Assembly: GCA_040218415.1 (NCBI GenBank)
Contig: JAVJRN010000081.1
Location: forward strand, 186,001 to 250,000
DNA length: 64,000 nt
Source of the DNA: JAVJRN01 sp040218415
Lineage (GTDB): Bacteria > Bacteroidota > Bacteroidia > Cytophagales > Cyclobacteriaceae
Direction: 5' to 3'
This document shows, in pieces, positions 54,971-64,000 of the stretch. The notes beneath the pieces are model-generated. The model was not told the DNA's origin and did not search any database. It saw only the letters and a list, made by a program, of their open reading frames with translations. Position 1 is the stretch's first letter, and each line of letters begins with the position of its first letter. The translations under genes and the position numbers were made by a program.

Positions 54971-55326
54971 ATTGTTAATGACCAATAACATGGGGTTTTA
55001 ACTATTTGATTAACAGGTGCTTGCCTCGGTTCGCTTGTTACAATCTGAATCTAAGGTTGTAAAAATTGCCGCCTAAATGGTTGACCAGTATAGTATTTCT
55101 ATTAGCTTCAGTGCAAAGCAAAGATACCTTATTGATTATTGCCTATTAGATGCCTATTTCATTGTATTTAAAACTTAATAAAATTGACTTCTCTGATTTC
55201 CTACAGTTAAATTAATAGCTTTTTCTTTTTAGTTAGGAAGAGCATGTTTAAATCAAACACTCTTAGCGTCGGCTCAAATACAAATCAGTCATGCTCTTCT
55301 AGTTGCAAAAAAATCACTTAAGCAGT
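54971..55326. other. Intergenic gap after the GH30 gene
   Basis: A 356-bp AT-rich spacer between convergent genes, marking the right edge of the polysaccharide locus. It contains a weak ttacaa/ttgtaa hairpin (55038-55062) and an inverted repeat described separately. No gene seen. Confidence 0.45.
55237..55299. repeat. Inverted repeat near the end of the DUF2723 gene
   Basis: gaagagcatg (55237-55246) and catgctcttc (55290-55299) are a perfect 10-bp inverted repeat separated by 43 bp, with a 5-bp tgttt/aaaca pair inside. It is 28 bp beyond the DUF2723 stop, so it may form the 3' end of that transcript. Confidence 0.4.
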
Positions 55327-58300
55327 TTAAAAATTGCTTTGCAGTTTCTGGTAGTACTCACTAAATATGGCTTCATATTCAGCGGCCTTCTCATTGTTAT
55401 TTACCGAGCGATAAGCCCTAGCCAATTCATTTAATGATAGGATGCGCTTCTGTATTTCATTGACGTCACGAGATCCGTTCTCGATCATGTAGTCAAGCAT
55501 CTCCGTATTTCTTTTTAAGGTAGTAGTCGCAATATCGTCGGCAAGTGAAGTCATAGTGGCTAATTGAAGATTATCTTCACTGACTACTGTTGTGTCTAGT
55601 TTATCTAACTGGAGCATGATACCAACTTGCTGTACGTTGAAATAATCATAAGGAATAGACTTATCAGGCATTACAGCCAATGATTTTTTCATGACCTTTT
55701 TGGCCTTGTCATACTCCCCAGCTTCCAATAAGGAGATTGCCAAGGTATTAAAGGCTGATCTGTGATTTAAACAAAAATTCCTGTAGTCTTCTGAATAATA
55801 TACCTCTGGATTGTCAAGTTCTCTCCAATAGTACTTATTCATTAAATTATCATACATCACTTCATTGTTGATCATCAACTCTTGTGAACCAGGATTTTTC
55901 ACAGGTGTAAGACGGTATGCGATACCTTCTTGTACGACATAATTTCTCAGATTGATATTTAAACTCGCAAGAGAAGTCGTGTTAAAATATATCGGTCGAT
56001 CCCAGTTTGAATTGGCGATCAAGTCAATTACGCCTAAGTCATTCTTTTCTAGTCCTCGGCCTTTGATACTCCAAGTCATCTTATTAACAATATCGTCCTC
56101 CATTTCCTTTGGAACCATATTCATGGCTTTGACTTTTTCAACGTCCACATCTAGAAACATTTTCTTAGCAGGTACTGAATTATAAGAACTACCATTAGAC
56201 AATGGAACCTGTAATTGCGGGTGTTCTTTTTTAATTAATTGAAGATAAGTTCGGGTATTTATTTCTTTCAGGTTTTGCCTTTCGACTACCGGTAGGTAAT
56301 CATTTAGGCCTCCTTGCTGATAATTTTCTAGCGAAAGGCTAAATGGTAGCGCTTTGGACTCGTAAGCATCGCGCATCATTTGGCCAATGTACCAATCAGT
56401 ATTGAAATAACTTAAAACGATGACTCTAACGTCCGTTCTAAACCCTTCGACTTCCTGGACATACCACAATGGGAAGGTGTCATTATCACCTCCTGTGAAA
56501 ATAATCGAATTTGGGGCGCAGGTAGCGAGATAGTTTTTGGCAGCATCCACTGAAAAATATCTATCGGATCTGTCATGGTCATCCCAGTTTTCAGAGGCCA
56601 TCAATGTTGGTACTCCTGCAGCGATAACCACAGCGATGATGGCTGATAATTTCCCATTTTTGATGACAGATTTGAGGATGTCAAACAGTGCCAAAACGCC
56701 AAAACCAATCCATATGGCAAACACGTAATAAGAGCCAGCATATATATAATCTCTCTCGCGAGGTTCAATCGGAGGGGAGTTCAAGTAGAGTACCAGTGCG
56801 GCTCCAGTCAAGAAAAACAGTAAAAGAGTCACATAAAAATACCTTTGATCTTTTTTGTATTGGATGAAAAGTCCAAGGATTCCTAAAAGTAAAGGAATGG
56901 CGAAGTAGATGTTTCTTCCCTTATTTTCGGATAGTTCGGTTGGTAATTCATCGAAAGCGCCATTGATACCTACCCAGCCCGCATCTTGAATATCAGAGGC
57001 ACGACCTGCAAAGTTCCAAAGAAAATATCTCATGTACATTTTACCCAGTTGATGCGTAAACATGAAGTACATATTGTCACTAAAGCTAGGTTTTTCACCT
57101 TCGGCCAATCCAGTAATCTCACGGTATCGCCTCTTGTGATTTGCATCGGGGCTATACATCCTAGGAAGTATCGTCGTTTGCTTGGAATCGTAGACGTATT
57201 CTAATTTTTGATCTTTAACCACATATTTATCTTTACCTCGCATATATGTGGAGCTACCAGAAACTTGGTCTACAATCTCTGCAGTGTAATATTGACCATG
57301 AAATAACGGTCGGCTACCGTATTGCTCTCTTTTAAGATAAGAGACAAAAGAGAGAATATCTTCAGGATTATTTTCATCGATTGGCGGATTATATGCGCTT
57401 CTTATAGGCACAATCATGTAAGAAGAATAACCAATAATGATGAAGGTAAAACACAACAAAATCGTGTTTAGCGTTAATTTTTGCTTTTTGACAGTGTAGT
57501 AAAGGCCAAAGATAAGACTACCAAGAAACGCAATTGCAAAGAAGATAACGCCAGAACCAAATGGCAAGCCAAGTCCATTCACAAAGAAAAGTTCCAGAGA
57601 TCCAGCCAATGAAGGTAAGCCTGGGATAATTCCTATCATTATAAGAATAATGATAGCTCCAGCAGCAAGCATGGTTAGAATAATTCCATTTCGAGTGATT
57701 TTATCGTTTTTCTTAAAATAAACGATCAGGCCTAATGCAGGTATCGTGACCAAATTCAATAAATGGACTCCAATGGATAGTCCCATCATGTAGGCAATGA
57801 GGATAAGCCATCGATTCCCGTCAGAATCATTTTCAATATTTTCCCATTTCAATATGGCCCAAAAGACGAAAGCTGTAAAAAAGGATGACATACCATATAC
57901 CTCTGCCTCTACAGCAGAAAACCAGAATGAATCTGAAAAAGTACAGGTTAAAGCGCCGATGGCTCCAGCACCCAAGATCATGATGATTTGCTCTAAAGAC
58001 TCTTCACCATTTTTTATTTTAAGTACTCTTTTAACCAAATGTGTAATGGACCAGAATAAGAATAAAATAGCGAAAGCGCTGCTAACTACGCTGACCATCG
58101 TAACCCAATATGCGACACTTTCTACATCACCTGAGGCCATTAATGAGAATAATCGTCCGATGAGCAGGAAGAAAGGTGCACCAGGAGGGTGCGGTACTTC
58201 TAGCTTGTATGAGCAAGCGATGAATTCTCCACAATCCCAAAAGCTAGCGGTAGGCTCAATAGTGATTGCATAAACAACAAGTGCGGCGAAAAAAACTAAC

Positions 58301-58335
58301 CATCCGACGATGATATTTAACTTTTGATATCCCAT
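55327..58335 (-). CDS. DUF2723 family membrane protein (putative glycosyltransferase)
   Basis: A 1002-residue multispanning protein of the DUF2723 family, common in Bacteroidota. About twelve helices fill residues 1-570. The N-terminal signature SFWDCGEFIACSYKLEVPHP (about 30-49, with the Asp/Glu typical of GT-C dolichol-phosphate-type glycosyltransferases) and GAPFFLLIGRLF are clear; HWDDHDRSD-like text occurs as NWDDHDRSDRYF. The C-terminal 400 residues are soluble, with a tail of TPR-like helices (from about 880). It may glycosylate exported proteins, by fold analogy only. Monocistronic. Confidence 0.88.
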   Translation of the reverse strand: MGYQKLNIIVGWLVFFAALVVYAITIEPTASFWDCGEFIACSYKLEVPHPPGAPFFLLIGRLFSLMASGDVESVAYWVTMVSVVSSAFAILFLFWSITHLVKRVLKIKNGEESLEQIIMILGAGAIGALTCTFSDSFWFSAVEAEVYGMSSFFTAFVFWAILKWENIENDSDGNRWLILIAYMMGLSIGVHLLNLVTIPALGLIVYFKKNDKITRNGIILTMLAAGAIIILIMIGIIPGLPSLAGSLELFFVNGLGLPFGSGVIFFAIAFLGSLIFGLYYTVKKQKLTLNTILLCFTFIIIGYSSYMIVPIRSAYNPPIDENNPEDILSFVSYLKREQYGSRPLFHGQYYTAEIVDQVSGSSTYMRGKDKYVVKDQKLEYVYDSKQTTILPRMYSPDANHKRRYREITGLAEGEKPSFSDNMYFMFTHQLGKMYMRYFLWNFAGRASDIQDAGWVGINGAFDELPTELSENKGRNIYFAIPLLLGILGLFIQYKKDQRYFYVTLLLFFLTGAALVLYLNSPPIEPRERDYIYAGSYYVFAIWIGFGVLALFDILKSVIKNGKLSAIIAVVIAAGVPTLMASENWDDHDRSDRYFSVDAAKNYLATCAPNSIIFTGGDNDTFPLWYVQEVEGFRTDVRVIVLSYFNTDWYIGQMMRDAYESKALPFSLSLENYQQGGLNDYLPVVERQNLKEINTRTYLQLIKKEHPQLQVPLSNGSSYNSVPAKKMFLDVDVEKVKAMNMVPKEMEDDIVNKMTWSIKGRGLEKNDLGVIDLIANSNWDRPIYFNTTSLASLNINLRNYVVQEGIAYRLTPVKNPGSQELMINNEVMYDNLMNKYYWRELDNPEVYYSEDYRNFCLNHRSAFNTLAISLLEAGEYDKAKKVMKKSLAVMPDKSIPYDYFNVQQVGIMLQLDKLDTTVVSEDNLQLATMTSLADDIATTTLKRNTEMLDYMIENGSRDVNEIQKRILSLNELARAYRSVNNNEKAAEYEAIFSEYYQKLQSNF

Positions 58336-58553
58336 TTGGATTTTTTTATATTAAGTCCAGTTTTAAAATTTAGCAAGGTTCGAACAGCAACTACCCGCTT
58401 GCTTAAGTCCTATGCAAAATAGATTGCGAAATTAGTCATTAATGCATAATTAAAGCCTTCCTGACATGGTCATTTATACTTTTAACATGTTTTAAGGGTT
58501 TTATGCTTCCAGATTGTGTCATTCTTACTAAGCTCTCGAGGCGCTGTTAATTA

Positions 58554-59201
58554 CTATCTATACACGACCATGTAGAAAATAAGCCATAAAAGAAATGGAA
58601 TAATGTAAGTTGAAAGAATGATATATGCTGAAATTTTCAGCTTTTTATTACTCAGCCAATATACCCCAAGCGCCAAGAGTACCCAATAAATGATCTCAAA
58701 TAGGTTGAGTGCTTTTAGTGGATATAGGTAGCTAGCATCAATCATTTGATAGTTTGTAAAATTGATCATGCTTAGCGGGTAAAATGCGACAACATCTTGG
58801 TATGAGGGATCACTACTCGCAAATAGAAACCAAGCTATTTTGATAAACTCAGGCACAATAAATACTAACTCCATGATAAGTACAAGCTTCCATAGCTGAT
58901 TGAAATGCACTCTATAACCATATAGAAAACAACCAACCCAAAGTAAAAATGCAGTTAGGGTAAACTTCCAAGCGAGAAAAATGGGTACTACAAAATACTG
59001 AAGGCCGAAAAACAAATCGAAAACCCACATTTCCCCACGCTCATTGAGAATTTCAAAAGCGGCAATTTCATCAACAATAAAAACTCTTTTGAGCATCAGT
59101 GAGGTAAAATAGAGTGCGCAGATAATAAGGAAGTAAGCTTTGGAGTCTAGGTCAAACCATTGTTCTAAAAAAGGCGAACGAAGGGATCTTATTCGATTCA
59201 T
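58554..59201 (-). CDS. Multispanning membrane protein of unknown function
   Basis: A 215-residue unrecognised integral membrane protein. A short cytoplasmic N-terminus (FLEQWFDLDSKAYFLI) precedes five or six hydrophobic helices: about 21-37, 60-80, 82-95, 105-125, 165-182 and 188-213. The loop between helices 4 and 5 contains SYQDVVAFYPLSMINF, an aromatic-rich segment. It is divergent from a TPR gene by 95 bp. The layout recalls Yip1-type or YIPF-like domains, which I cannot confirm. Confidence 0.6.
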   Translation of the reverse strand: MNRIRSLRSPFLEQWFDLDSKAYFLIICALYFTSLMLKRVFIVDEIAAFEILNERGEMWVFDLFFGLQYFVVPIFLAWKFTLTAFLLWVGCFLYGYRVHFNQLWKLVLIMELVFIVPEFIKIAWFLFASSDPSYQDVVAFYPLSMINFTNYQMIDASYLYPLKALNLFEIIYWVLLALGVYWLSNKKLKISAYIILSTYIIPFLLWLIFYMVVYR

Positions 59202-59296
59202 GTTGCTAATTTCGGATTTAATTTCTTGAATCTAGTAGTTTGGAACAATCCTTGGTCATTTCGTTGTTCAAATTGCCAAATGGCTGAAATAAATTT

Positions 59297-60478
59297 ATGG
59301 AGAGTGTGAAGAAAATACTATTTACCCTTATTGCATTGATAGCATTGACTGCTTCCGCTCAAGACATGGATGATATAGCACCCATGGATTCCAGTTATAG
59401 TCTGCTCATGAATGTTTTTGTTCAAGTTGAAGCAACGCAGGCCATCAATGATATGTACAATTTTCGCTTTGATTCGTCTCTTCGGCATTTTATCTATTTA
59501 AAAAAGAAGTATGGTTGGCACCCTTTACCGTATTTTCTTATGGGGCTAAATTATTGGTGGCGCATAATTCCAGATTTTAAAAATGAAGAATTTGATGATA
59601 CTTTTTATGCGTACATGGACACAGCGCTTGTTCTCTCTGAGCGAATGTACGAAGAGCTTAATCCTATTGAAGGAGCCTTTTTCTTGGCGGCCACACATGC
59701 TTTTAAAGGAAGACTGCATTCTGAACGAAGAGAATATTCAAAAGCCGCATTTGCGAGTAAGAATGCGTTGAAGTATTTGGAAGAGTGTAAAGGCTTGGGA
59801 AAGGAAAACCCAGAACTCATGTTTGGAGACGCCTTATTTAATTATTATGCCGCCTGGGTACCCGAAAATTATCCTTTTTTGAAACCAATTATGCTTATGT
59901 TTCCAAAGGGTGATAAAGCGAAAGGCATTGCTCAATTGAAAGAAGTAGCAAGAAATGCCTTCTATACAAGAACAGAGGCGCAGTATTACCTTATGCGAAT
60001 CGCTTATTTTGAAGAAAACGACTTAGAAACTTCCCTGCAAGTAGCGGAATATTTGAATGAAACTTACCCAGACAATGCTTACTTTCATAGGTTTTATGCC
60101 AGGCTACTCTACCAATCCAACGATTATTCGAAAGCACAACTGGTGAGTAAGGATATTCTAGACAAAATAGCTTCAGGAGCTACAGGTTACGAAAACAATT
60201 CGGGTCGGTATGCTGCATTTTTTTTAGGACATATCAATGAGCTACAAATGAAACCGGAGGAGGCCAAAAAATACTTTAAGATGGCGATTGAGTTTGCGGA
60301 AAAAGCTGGGGCTGAAGAAATGGGTTACAATGTTTATGCAGTTTTGCATTTAGGGAAACTCGCTATGAAGGAAGGAGATGATCAATTGGCTAAGGAATAT
60401 TTTAAGCAGGTTAAAAAACTGACTAAACGAAAAAGCTCCGCAGGAAAACAGGCAAAGAGCTATTTGAAGGAAATGTAA
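59297..60478 (+). CDS. Secreted TPR-repeat protein
   Basis: A 393-residue exported protein. The signal peptide ends at about residue 21 (TASAQ). The mature part is mostly helix pairs typical of tetratricopeptide repeats, for example EFAEKAGAEEMGYNVYAVLH and AKMAMKEG-type units, with several more between residues 95 and 385. Residues 60-75 contain WHPLPYFLMGLNYWWRI, an aromatic block unusual for TPR. No catalytic motif is visible. A terminator-like hairpin follows. Confidence 0.75.
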   Translation: MESVKKILFTLIALIALTASAQDMDDIAPMDSSYSLLMNVFVQVEATQAINDMYNFRFDSSLRHFIYLKKKYGWHPLPYFLMGLNYWWRIIPDFKNEEFDDTFYAYMDTALVLSERMYEELNPIEGAFFLAATHAFKGRLHSERREYSKAAFASKNALKYLEECKGLGKENPELMFGDALFNYYAAWVPENYPFLKPIMLMFPKGDKAKGIAQLKEVARNAFYTRTEAQYYLMRIAYFEENDLETSLQVAEYLNETYPDNAYFHRFYARLLYQSNDYSKAQLVSKDILDKIASGATGYENNSGRYAAFFLGHINELQMKPEEAKKYFKMAIEFAEKAGAEEMGYNVYAVLHLGKLAMKEGDDQLAKEYFKQVKKLTKRKSSAGKQAKSYLKEM

Positions 60479-60548
60479 CCTAAACGCTCTTTAGATAAGA
60501 CAAAAAAAATTAAAGATGATTAATCAACTTAATGACAAGAAGCTAGGC

Positions 60549-60576
60549 CTCAATGTTAGATTGAGAATATTTTTTT
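60549..60576 (+). terminator. Candidate terminator of the TPR gene
   Basis: Stem ctcaat/attgag (60549-60554 with 60560-60565), loop gttag, then aata and a T-run. The 6-bp stem is short. Confidence 0.42.
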
Positions 60577-60737
60577 AGCTAAAATTGATAAAGCAGTAAA
60601 CTTTGATTCTAAGCTCATCAAATTCAGGTTACAGAGATTTTAATCTTTTTCTGGATTGAATTTTTTTATCCTTAGTGCTTTGACATTTTTGTATTGTATT
60701 TACAAACTCAACAATTAGACAAACTCAATAACTTAGA

Positions 60738-61181
60738 ATGGCTAAACCAATAAGTTCCCAATTCAATGTCATATGGGCCAACCTCGACCCGAATGCGCAC
60801 ATGAGGCATACTGCATACAATGATTATGCAGCCCAAGTAAGAGTAAAAATGTTCGACGAATTTGGTTTCTCTCTGCATAATATCATGAAGCTGGGTTATG
60901 GCCCTGTTCTTTTTCAGGAAAACACAACATTCATTAAAGAGGTAAGAATCAATGATACGATTACTGTTGATTCTGCGGCATTTGCACTGCGTCGGGACAA
61001 AAAGATATGGAAGCTGAGACATCAAATTTTTGACGGAAAGGGAGATTTGGCATGCAAAATCGAAGTAGTAGGTGCATTTCTTGATTTAACTACACGAAAA
61101 GTAGTAACCCCAACCGAAGATATTATCGTTATGCTTAACCAACTTCCGACTACTGAGGACTTTGAGTGGTTTGATAAATGA
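60738..61181 (+). CDS. Hotdog-fold acyl-CoA thioesterase-like protein
   Basis: A 147-residue protein of the 4-hydroxybenzoyl-CoA thioesterase-like group. The catalytic segment NLDPNAHMRHTAYNDYAAQ (15-33) follows the family pattern D-x3-H-x2-H-x2-Y with Asp17 the likely catalytic acid, and the following long helix is typical of the hotdog fold. Full thioesterase activity is probable but the acyl substrate is unknown. No signal peptide. The neighbours give no pathway clue. Confidence 0.85.
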   Translation: MAKPISSQFNVIWANLDPNAHMRHTAYNDYAAQVRVKMFDEFGFSLHNIMKLGYGPVLFQENTTFIKEVRINDTITVDSAAFALRRDKKIWKLRHQIFDGKGDLACKIEVVGAFLDLTTRKVVTPTEDIIVMLNQLPTTEDFEWFDK

Positions 61182-61287
61182 TCGACTGATCGTCGAGTCA
61201 GGTGATAAAGAACGTACTAACCTATAGTCGTTAACGAAAGAAAGTTTTTTATCAGCATGGGCCTAAGCATTAATCGCTAATAATAAA

Positions 61288-61590
61288 ATGAAAATCCAAC
61301 AGGAAGGAATATCGCTCATTTATCAGTATTTCGAATTGTCAGCGGATGATTCGAATATTAAGAAAAATTATTTTCAGGAGTGGTTTATCAATCATTTGAT
61401 AGAACGCGTGGATTACCTGTTACACAATGACATGAATAGTTTACTCGGCATATTGTATAAAATAGATGTAAGCGAATCCGCAGTAAAAAGGCTGTTTATT
61501 TATTCAAAAGATCAGTTAGCCATTGAGTTGACTACCCTAATAATTGATCGAATTAATCAGAAAGTAGCCTACCGAAAAAGCAATAAATGA
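61288..61590 (+). CDS. Short conserved-looking protein of unknown function
   Basis: A 100-residue, mostly helical cytoplasmic protein, unrecognised. Text such as NYFQEWFINHLIERVDYLL (27-45) and VSESAVKRLFIYS (56-68) suggests amphipathic helices; charge is mixed. It is preceded by a 106-bp spacer and followed by a terminator. Similar small helical proteins accompany core genes in Bacteroidota, but I cannot name a family. Confidence 0.5.
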   Translation: MKIQQEGISLIYQYFELSADDSNIKKNYFQEWFINHLIERVDYLLHNDMNSLLGILYKIDVSESAVKRLFIYSKDQLAIELTTLIIDRINQKVAYRKSNK

Positions 61591-61703
61591 GAGGCCAGTT
61601 CTGACATCAAATGATGCCAATAATAAAAAGTACTTATCGTTTTAGTTAACTCCTAGGAAATTAAAATAAGCTGAACTATCTTTACAACTTATTGGCGGTG
61701 AAT

Positions 61704-61737
61704 ACCCTGCTCTGTTCTTACAGGGTGGGGTTTTTTT
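61704..61737 (+). terminator. Plus-strand terminator
   Basis: accctg/cagggt (61704-61709 with 61721-61726) plus ggggttttttt. The T-run overlaps the stop codon of the convergent fbp gene. Confidence 0.65.
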
Positions 61738-62743
61738 ATGCCTTTAACTCATGCTCAGATACAAAATCTAAAACTCTTTCCACCATTTTCTTCGATCCAA
61801 TATACAGTGGACTTCTCTGATGGAATGACTTTGGCTCAATATCAAGAATTCTTTCTTTTCCATTAGTGGCCATGCCGCCTGCCTGCTCAGCGATGAAAGC
61901 CAAAGCATTACATTCATACAACAATCTAAGCTTGCCATCCGGAGCAGATTTCGTATTCGGGTATAAATACACACCCCCTTTGAGCATATTTCTATGGTAA
62001 TCCGCAACTAGCGAACCTATATAACGAGCGGTTAAACCTTCCTCTTTGCACCATTGTGAGTATGCCTTTATGCCTTCATCAAATTGATTCCAGCTTCCCT
62101 CATTGATCGAATATATTGTGCCTTCCTCTGGACAGTGCATGTTGTTGTGTGATAGCACAAATTCACCCAAGGAAGGCTCCAGAGTAAATCCATTAACGCC
62201 ATGCCCAGTGGTATATACGAGCATGGTCGATGATCCATAAAGAATATAGCCAGCTGCAACTTGGTCACGTCCTCTTTGAAGTATATCCTCATTTTGCACA
62301 GGTCCACCTGTTGGAGAAAGTCTTCTATAAATAGAGAAAATGGTTCCGATGGAAACATTCACATCAATATTGCTCGATCCGTCAAGAGGATCCATGCATA
62401 CCACGTATCTGCAATTAGGATTTAAGTGAATGATTTCTTCGTCTTCCTCACTGACGATAGCGCACACTTGACCACCATTTCTCAGTGCTCGGGTAAACCT
62501 TATATTGGCAATAACATCCAGTTTTTGCTGATCCTCTCCTTGAATATTTTTGTTGCCGTATGCACCGGCTATGTCTAAAAGTCCTGATTTATTGACTTCA
62601 CGATTGATGATTTTACCAGCTAAAGCAATATCTCTTAATAATTGAGATAGTTCGCCCGTGGCATATTCAAAGTCATCTTGATTTTTCTTGATAAATCTAT
62701 CTAATGTTGTGCCAATAGGAAGTCCGAGACTATTTTTGTCCAT
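61736..62743 (-). CDS. fbp: Class 1 fructose-1,6-bisphosphatase
   Basis: Gluconeogenic enzyme converting fructose-1,6-bisphosphate to fructose-6-phosphate with Mg2+. The 335-residue protein has the metal/phosphate motif DPLDGSSNIDVN at 118-129 and Glu99/Glu100 (SEEDEE), with GGMATNGKERILD and HQRSPLYIGS near the C-terminus. It is divergent from aspartate kinase by 75 bp. It also feeds the glmS substrate pool. Assignment secure. Confidence 0.97.
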   Translation of the reverse strand: MDKNSLGLPIGTTLDRFIKKNQDDFEYATGELSQLLRDIALAGKIINREVNKSGLLDIAGAYGNKNIQGEDQQKLDVIANIRFTRALRNGGQVCAIVSEEDEEIIHLNPNCRYVVCMDPLDGSSNIDVNVSIGTIFSIYRRLSPTGGPVQNEDILQRGRDQVAAGYILYGSSTMLVYTTGHGVNGFTLEPSLGEFVLSHNNMHCPEEGTIYSINEGSWNQFDEGIKAYSQWCKEEGLTARYIGSLVADYHRNMLKGGVYLYPNTKSAPDGKLRLLYECNALAFIAEQAGGMATNGKERILDIEPKSFHQRSPLYIGSKKMVERVLDFVSEHELKA

Positions 62744-62778
62744 ATCAAAGGGAGTCAGTAAAATGAAATTTTATTCGA

Positions 62779-62786
62779 CAAAAATA
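62779..62786 (-). promoter_or_regulatory. Candidate -7 box for fbp
   Basis: Minus-strand TATTTTTG matches TAnnTTTG, 36 bp before the fbp start. The -33 side is weak. Confidence 0.3.
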
Positions 62787-62818
62787 GCCTAATTTTTAAT
62801 TTAAATCGATTGTATCAA

Positions 62819-64000
62819 ATGCGAATTTTCAAATTTGGGGGAGCATCAGTAGCGGATGCAAGTGGAGTAAGGAACTTATATGAGATATTGAAATCTACTG
62901 ATCAGCGTGAGCTAGTAGTCATCGTTTCGGCCATGGGGAAATCAACCAATTTGCTCGAAAGCATCGTGAACGCAGCTTGGAATAAACAAGATTTCCAAGA
63001 AAACCTCAATTCATTCATTACCTATCATCATTTGATTTGCGAGGAACTTTTCGGTCGTATTCCCGAGAGAATTGAAAATTGGATCATTCAATTGGAAGCG
63101 TATCTCCAAAATGACTACAAAGATTACGGTATGTTTCATGACAAGATTGTGAGTTATGGTGAATTAATATCTACTGCAATAGTTTATGAGTTTTTGACAC
63201 AACACATGCCGATACATTGGTTCGATGCACGAACCGTTGTGAGAACAAATAGCATATACACTGAAGCAAATGTTGACTGGCAACTGACTCAGCATTTCAT
63301 AAGTAGAGATGTTGCGCCATTATTAAAAGGCGGTGCAATTGTGACCCAAGGATATATTGGTGCCGACTTTACTGGAAATACAACAACTCTAGGAAGGGAA
63401 GGCTCTGACTATACAGGCGCTGTATTCGCTCATTGCTTAAACGCAGAAAGTCTGACCGTATGGAAAGATGTTCCAGGTCTTTTGAACGCCGATCCAAAAG
63501 TGTTTCCTTCTGCTGAGGTTTTCTCTGAATTATCTTTTCAGGAAGTGACAGAGCTTACTTACTATGGAGCCAAAGTGATACATCCAAAAACAATTCGACC
63601 GCTAGCTCAAAAAAATATTCCATTATATGTCCGTTCGTTTATTGACAAGGATATTGAGGGAACAAAAATTTCGAACTCGGAAAAGGTGACTGATATTCCA
63701 TGTTATGTATTTAAGGATAATCAGACGTTAATTACACTTCGAGTTTTGGACACTTCATTGATGGATGAAAAAAAAATGGTGAAGATTTTTCAGTCCTTAG
63801 ATCAAGCCAATGTGAAAATGAATCTGATGCATACTTCTGCACTGACTTTCTCTTTTTGTATGGATGAAAATGTGAGAAAAATGAAAAGATTATCCTCATA
63901 CTTGGAAAACGATTTTCAGTTACTCTATAATGATCAATTGTATCTGGCTACCATTAAAAACTATAAGCAGCATTCCTTCGATTTGTTACCTAAAATGAAA
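62819..64000 (+). CDS. Aspartate kinase (3' truncated by window end)
   Basis: Phosphorylates aspartate, the first step to lysine, threonine and methionine. The ATG at 62819 opens a frame of 394 codons that is still open at the window edge. The N-terminal kinase motif is FKFGGASVAD (residues 4-13), and GNTTTLGREGSDYTGAV (about 184-200) is the family signature. VWKDVPGLLNADPKVFP follows, then the first ACT regulatory region from about 300. Because the C-terminus is missing, I cannot tell whether it is a stand-alone LysC type or a ThrA/MetL fusion with homoserine dehydrogenase. Confidence 0.92.
   Translation, partial: MRIFKFGGASVADASGVRNLYEILKSTDQRELVVIVSAMGKSTNLLESIVNAAWNKQDFQENLNSFITYHHLICEELFGRIPERIENWIIQLEAYLQNDYKDYGMFHDKIVSYGELISTAIVYEFLTQHMPIHWFDARTVVRTNSIYTEANVDWQLTQHFISRDVAPLLKGGAIVTQGYIGADFTGNTTTLGREGSDYTGAVFAHCLNAESLTVWKDVPGLLNADPKVFPSAEVFSELSFQEVTELTYYGAKVIHPKTIRPLAQKNIPLYVRSFIDKDIEGTKISNSEKVTDIPCYVFKDNQTLITLRVLDTSLMDEKKMVKIFQSLDQANVKMNLMHTSALTFSFCMDENVRKMKRLSSYLENDFQLLYNDQLYLATIKNYKQHSFDLLPKMK

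Noticed and set aside
57797..58273. Open frame of 158 codons on the plus strand
   Set aside because: Antisense to the DUF2723 gene; composition is that of a reverse-complement artefact.
1..64000. CRISPR arrays, rRNA and tRNA genes
   Set aside because: I read both strands and saw no regularly spaced direct repeats and no tRNA or rRNA landmarks.

Overview
The window is chromosomal DNA from a marine-type Bacteroidota bacterium, most probably a member of the Cytophagales. The evidence is a SusC/SusD pair, type IX secretion (T9SS) sorting domains, many Bacteroidota-style lipoproteins, DUF4270 and DUF2723 proteins, TAnnTTTG-like promoter boxes, weak Shine-Dalgarno sequences and AT-rich spacers. 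I see no rRNA, tRNA, CRISPR array, intact insertion sequence or prophage. Taxonomy is inferred from gene content only.

Layout. 0.2-6 kb: TraB/GumN-like protein, a small lipoprotein-like protein, a large M16 peptidase and a VIT-family transporter. 6-10 kb, minus strand: a probable operon of a stand-alone GT5-like protein, a DUF4270 lipoprotein and glmS. 10-13.6 kb, plus strand: panC, panD, an LPG-synthase-like membrane protein, rfaE2-like adenylyltransferase and a membrane zinc peptidase. 13.6-17.5 kb, minus strand: a cytochrome c/copper monooxygenase-like lipoprotein, a YkgJ-type cysteine-cluster protein, superoxide dismutase, tadA and a secreted protein of unknown function. 17.5-26 kb: aspS, glycerophosphodiesterase, TPR lipoprotein, amidohydrolase, panB and monomeric isocitrate dehydrogenase. 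26.6-30.1 kb: a Lon-substrate-binding-domain protein followed by nuoA, nuoB, nuoC and nuoD with no further nuo genes. 30.2-33.2 kb: an Ig-repeat lipoprotein, an ECF sigma factor and an anti-sigma-like protein fused to a predicted beta-barrel. 33.3-37.2 kb: LpxL-like acyltransferase, NAD(P)HX repair enzyme, a miniature T9SS sorting-domain protein and a YoaK-family membrane protein.

37.8-55 kb is the accessory centrepiece: a polysaccharide utilisation locus. A transmembrane propeller/Y_Y_Y/LuxR regulator is divergent from SusC, SusD, two paralogous PKD surface lipoproteins, a multidomain GH5-CBM6 enzyme with a T9SS signal, a GH16 lipoprotein, a sugar-porter MFS transporter and a GH30 enzyme. 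GH16 plus GH30 points to mixed beta-1,3/beta-1,6-glucan (laminarin-like) as substrate. Outer enzymes would cut the glucan, SusCD and the PKD proteins would bind and import fragments, the GH30 would attack 1,6 linkages and the MFS would import the sugar.

55-64 kb returns to core genes: a DUF2723 membrane protein, a small membrane protein, a TPR protein, a thioesterase-fold protein, a short unknown, class 1 fructose-1,6-bisphosphatase and the start of an aspartate kinase cut by the window end.
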